This document shows, in pieces, positions 13,042 to 15,214 of a DNA stretch of 15,214 nt. The position numbers and the translations under genes were made by a program. This stretch comes from Actinomycetes bacterium (lineage in GTDB: Bacteria > Actinomycetota > Actinomycetes > Mycobacteriales > Mycobacteriaceae). Under the pieces are notes generated by a model. It was not told where the DNA came from. It saw only the letters and a list, made by a program, of their open reading frames with translations, and did not search any database. Position 1 is the first letter of the stretch; each line of letters opens with the position of its first letter. The stretch covers positions 1 to 15,214 of the forward strand of contig JAEXZY010000132.1 in assembly GCA_023404955.1 (NCBI GenBank), written 5' to 3'.

Positions 13042-14613
13042 GTGACGGATCGTTCTGCGAAACCACAAGAAGCGCAGAGTAAGTCAGGTATGCGGATACC
13101 CGGATTCGCCCAGTTGCAGCGGCTGGGAAAGAGCCTCATGCTGCCCATCGCGGTGCTGCCCGCCGCCGGCATCCTGCTGCGCCTCGGGCAGCCGGATCTG
13201 CTGGGGCGGATCGAGACCCCGGTCATCGGGGCGTTTTTCAAGGCGATGAGTGCGGCCGGCGACGCTCTGTTCACGAACCTGCCCCTGCTGTTCGCGGTCG
13301 GTGTCGCCATCGGATTCGCGAAGAAAGCCGACGGCTCGACCGCGCTGTCGGCCGTCGTCGGCTACCTGGTGGTGCAGGCGGTGTTCAAGACCATGTCGCC
13401 GATCGTGCTGGCCGGCGAGGTCGACAAATCCGGCGAGCAGGCGCTGATCAATTACAGCGTGTTCGCCGGCATCGTCGTGGGGTTGCTGACGGCGTGGCTG
13501 TTCGACCGGTACCACACGATCGAATTGCCCTCGTATCTCGGCTTCTTCGGTGGCAGACGCTTCGTCCCGATCGTCGTGTCATTGGCATGTCTGTTCATCG
13601 CGTTCGCGATGAGCTATTTCTATCCGATCTTCGACGCGGGGCTGACCGGCCTCGGCGAGTTCATCGGCGGCTCGGGAGCAATCGGCGCGTTCGTCTACGG
13701 CTTCGCCAACCGCATGTTGATCCCGTTGGGACTGCACCACATCCCGAACTCCTACATCTGGTTCCTCTACGGCGATTACCAGACGCCGAGCGGGGAGAAC
13801 GTCACCGGTGAGCTCACCCGGTTCGCGGCCGGTGATCCGACAGCCGGCCACCTCACGTCCGGCTTCTATCCGATCCTGATGTTCGGCCTGCCCGCTGCGG
13901 CGCTGGCCATGATCCACGTCGCGAACAAGAAGCAGCGCAAGGTCGCCGTCGGCATCCTGTCGGCGGCAGCTCTCACCGCCTTCCTCACCGGCGTGACCGA
14001 ACCGCTGGAGTTCGCGTTCATGTTCGTCGCGTTCCCGCTCTACGTCATCCACGCGGTCCTGACCGGTCTGTCGCTGGCGATCGCCTATCTGCTGGACATC
14101 CACCTCGGGTTCTCGTTCTCCGCCGGGCTGATCGACCTGCTGCTCTACGGCACGGCGCCGGCCGCGAAGAACATTCCGCTGCTGATCGGCATGGGTGTGG
14201 TGTTCTTCGTCATCTACTACCTGCTGTTCCGGTTCGCGATCACGAAGTTCAACATGCGCACGCCGGGGCGTGAGCCGGACGACGAGTTCGAGGCGGAGGA
14301 GCAGGCGAACCTCGAGGCAGGCACGGATGTGGTGCCCTCAACGGGCGCGACGGCCGTTGCGGCCCCGACGCAGACCACCGCCCAGACGAAGGCCGAGCAG
14401 TTGATCGCGGCGTTCGGTGGTCGCGACAACCTGGTCAATGTCGACGCCTGCATCACCCGGCTGCGGATGGAGGTCGCCGACAAGTCGAAGGTCGATCAGG
14501 CCCGTCTCAAGGCACTCGGCGCCGCCGGTGTGATCGAAGTGGGCAACAACGTGCAGGCGGTGTTCGGCACGCAATCGGAGGTGCTGAAGAACGACATCCG
14601 CGACGCGCTGTAG
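13042..14613 (+). CDS. nagE: PTS EIIBC permease, GlcNAc/glucose family
   Basis: The 523-residue membrane protein imports and phosphorylates its sugar. Residues about 25-403 are a EIIC domain with about ten hydrophobic segments, the start LGKSLMLPIAVLPAAGILLRLG, the conserved GLHHIPN (His232, His233) and the substrate motif GVTEPLEF (Glu320). An Ala/Thr/Glu-rich linker (404-448) leads to a EIIB domain (449-523) with the phosphorylated Cys470 in VDACITRLRMEV. GTG 13042 has GAAGGAAGG ending 7 nt upstream. The adjacent nagB-nagA genes argue for GlcNAc as substrate, but the same arrangement in M. smegmatis is, as I recall, annotated as glucose-specific ptsG, so the symbol is tentative. Domain order is IIC-IIB with no IIA, which is supplied by divergent crr. 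HPr and EI are not in the window. Confidence 0.9.
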   Translation: MTDRSAKPQEAQSKSGMRIPGFAQLQRLGKSLMLPIAVLPAAGILLRLGQPDLLGRIETPVIGAFFKAMSAAGDALFTNLPLLFAVGVAIGFAKKADGSTALSAVVGYLVVQAVFKTMSPIVLAGEVDKSGEQALINYSVFAGIVVGLLTAWLFDRYHTIELPSYLGFFGGRRFVPIVVSLACLFIAFAMSYFYPIFDAGLTGLGEFIGGSGAIGAFVYGFANRMLIPLGLHHIPNSYIWFLYGDYQTPSGENVTGELTRFAAGDPTAGHLTSGFYPILMFGLPAAALAMIHVANKKQRKVAVGILSAAALTAFLTGVTEPLEFAFMFVAFPLYVIHAVLTGLSLAIAYLLDIHLGFSFSAGLIDLLLYGTAPAAKNIPLLIGMGVVFFVIYYLLFRFAITKFNMRTPGREPDDEFEAEEQANLEAGTDVVPSTGATAVAAPTQTTAQTKAEQLIAAFGGRDNLVNVDACITRLRMEVADKSKVDQARLKALGAAGVIEVGNNVQAVFGTQSEVLKNDIRDAL

Positions 14614-14630
14614 TCCCTGCAAACGCTAGG

Positions 14631-14642
14631 GGTCAGCTGACC
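14631..14642. repeat. Perfect 12-bp palindrome GGTCAGCTGACC between convergent genes
   Basis: GGTCAGCTGACC is fully self-complementary. It covers the stop codon of the small secreted protein and lies 18 bp after the EIIBC stop. It has no T-tract and would form only a short hairpin, so it is not a convincing terminator; it may be chance. Confidence 0.3.
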
Positions 14643-15061
14643 TTCTGCAACTGGAACGGGCTCTCGGTGACGATGCCGCCCGCGCATCCGTAGTTCGAGT
14701 CCGACGAGACGGTCCCGCCGAGCGTCACGGGGTCGATCGACATCGACACCACGGCGGGTTCGTAGTGGCCGTCGTCGCAGGTGAGGCCGCCCGGCTTCGA
14801 CACCGTGAACGCCCAGCGGCCGTTGGTGAACGTGGTCGGTGCGGTCCAGCCCTGATTGCTGGACACCGTGCCGGTGCAGCCGGCAGGGCCACAGCTGGTG
14901 GCGATGGTCCACACGTTGTACGGATCGCCGTCGGTCGAGCCGTAGGTGCCGTTCAGCAACGGCGGGTCGGCGGCCGCGGCGCCGGCGAACGCGAGGGCGG
15001 CGACCGCCGGCGCAGCGACAGCGGCCAACGTGCGGAGGCCCGTGCGGGAAAACCTTGCCAT
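14633..15061 (-). CDS. Small secreted mycobacterial-type protein of unknown function
   Basis: The 142-residue product has a classical signal peptide (MARFSRTGLRTLAAVAA, Ala-rich core, cleavage near AAADPP) and a mature part of about 107 residues. The mature part has four Cys (TSCGPAGC, LTCDDG, NYGCAGG), probably two disulfides, and a beta-rich look (NGTYGSTDGDPYNVWTIAT, GRWAFTVSKPGG, ESPFQLQKVS). I recognise the NGTY...VWTI...SC pattern from uncharacterised mycobacterial exported proteins but know no function. ATG 15061 is preferred because the signal peptide begins there; a TTG at 15073 in the same frame is possible. A TANNNT match (TACATT, 15077-15072) ends 10 nt before the ATG and there is no Shine-Dalgarno sequence, so the transcript may have almost no leader. 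Confidence 0.8.
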   Translation of the reverse strand: MARFSRTGLRTLAAVAAPAVAALAFAGAAAADPPLLNGTYGSTDGDPYNVWTIATSCGPAGCTGTVSSNQGWTAPTTFTNGRWAFTVSKPGGLTCDDGHYEPAVVSMSIDPVTLGGTVSSDSNYGCAGGIVTESPFQLQKVS

Positions 15062-15144
15062 AGTGATTCGCAATGTACGGCGCCAAGAGCGCTGCAGACC
15101 GCCTGCGGAATCGGTTGTGTCCGTTGTGTCGCCGAACCGAGACC

Positions 15145-15161
15145 CCGCCGGGCCCCGGCGG
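15145..15161. repeat. Perfect GC-only inverted repeat next to the contig end
   Basis: CCGCCGGG and CCCGGCGG flank a single C, giving an 8-bp all-GC hairpin with almost no loop. It ends two bases before the poly-G run. A structure this stable can stall sequencing polymerases. Confidence 0.7.
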
Positions 15162-15162
15162 T

Positions 15163-15210
<48 letters not shown>

Positions 15211-15214
15211 CGGG

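Noticed and set aside
14614..14642. Intrinsic terminator after the PTS permease gene
   Set aside because: The palindrome GGTCAGCTGACC has no loop and no T-tract, so a terminator call is not supported.

Overview
The window is high-GC actinobacterial DNA and almost certainly comes from an environmental, fast-growing mycobacterium. The signs are GTG starts, many secreted proteins with Ala-rich signal peptides and long Thr/Asp/Arg/Pro linkers, a GH16 protein very like the M. tuberculosis protein I recall as Rv0315, and a PTS/GlcNAc locus of the type I recall from M. smegmatis and that M. tuberculosis lacks. I see no tRNA, rRNA, CRISPR array or mobile element. The right end is a contig end: a perfect GC hairpin followed by 48 consecutive G, which looks like a sequencing artefact.

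Layout. (1) 1-249 (-): start of a Pro-rich secreted protein, cut by the window edge. (2) 292-2062: a hemerythrin (-) divergent from a sulfide:quinone-oxidoreductase-like flavoprotein (+). The flavoprotein keeps one catalytic Cys but has Ala in place of the other. (3) 2046-3809 (-): a secreted alpha/beta-hydrolase fused to a Blc-type lipocalin. (4) 3891-4046 (+): a 51-residue DUF2256 zinc-ribbon-like protein. (5) 4021-5405 (-): a Rieske [2Fe-2S] protein, then a Tat-like secreted GH16 glucanase. (6) 5500-6408 (+): a short-chain dehydrogenase. (7) 6409-8082 (-) and 8402-10555 (+): a secreted GHSLGG lipase divergent from a secreted Calx-beta/clan-A glycoside hydrolase. Between them lie 300-plus bp holding a perfect CRP-type site (TGTGA-N6-TCACA), an adjacent operator-like palindrome and two recognisable promoters. 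(8) 10530-14613: crr-nagB-nagA (-) divergent from an EIIBC PTS permease (+), separated by 103 bp that contain an 8-bp inverted repeat and back-to-back -10 elements. (9) 14633-15061 (-): a small secreted protein with four Cys.

How the genes fit together. The PTS block is a complete uptake and catabolism unit: EIIBC plus EIIA import and phosphorylate GlcNAc (possibly also glucose), NagA deacetylates GlcNAc-6-P, and NagB deaminates and isomerises GlcN-6-P to fructose-6-P. The neighbouring secreted glycosidases and esterases suggest polymer or envelope degradation feeding carbon uptake, but that link is only contextual. The hemerythrin, SQR-like protein, Rieske protein and SDR form a loose redox group with no proven joint pathway. 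Genes are packed tail-to-tail: four of the five convergent pairs overlap or abut at their stop codons, and several genes have a TANNNT -10 element placed for leaderless transcription from the start codon.

I found no clearly new multi-gene system. The observations most worth a second look are the SQR-like protein with a missing catalytic Cys, the hydrolase-lipocalin fusion, the CRP site with adjacent palindrome at the lipase promoter, and the operator-like repeat in the PTS divergent promoter.
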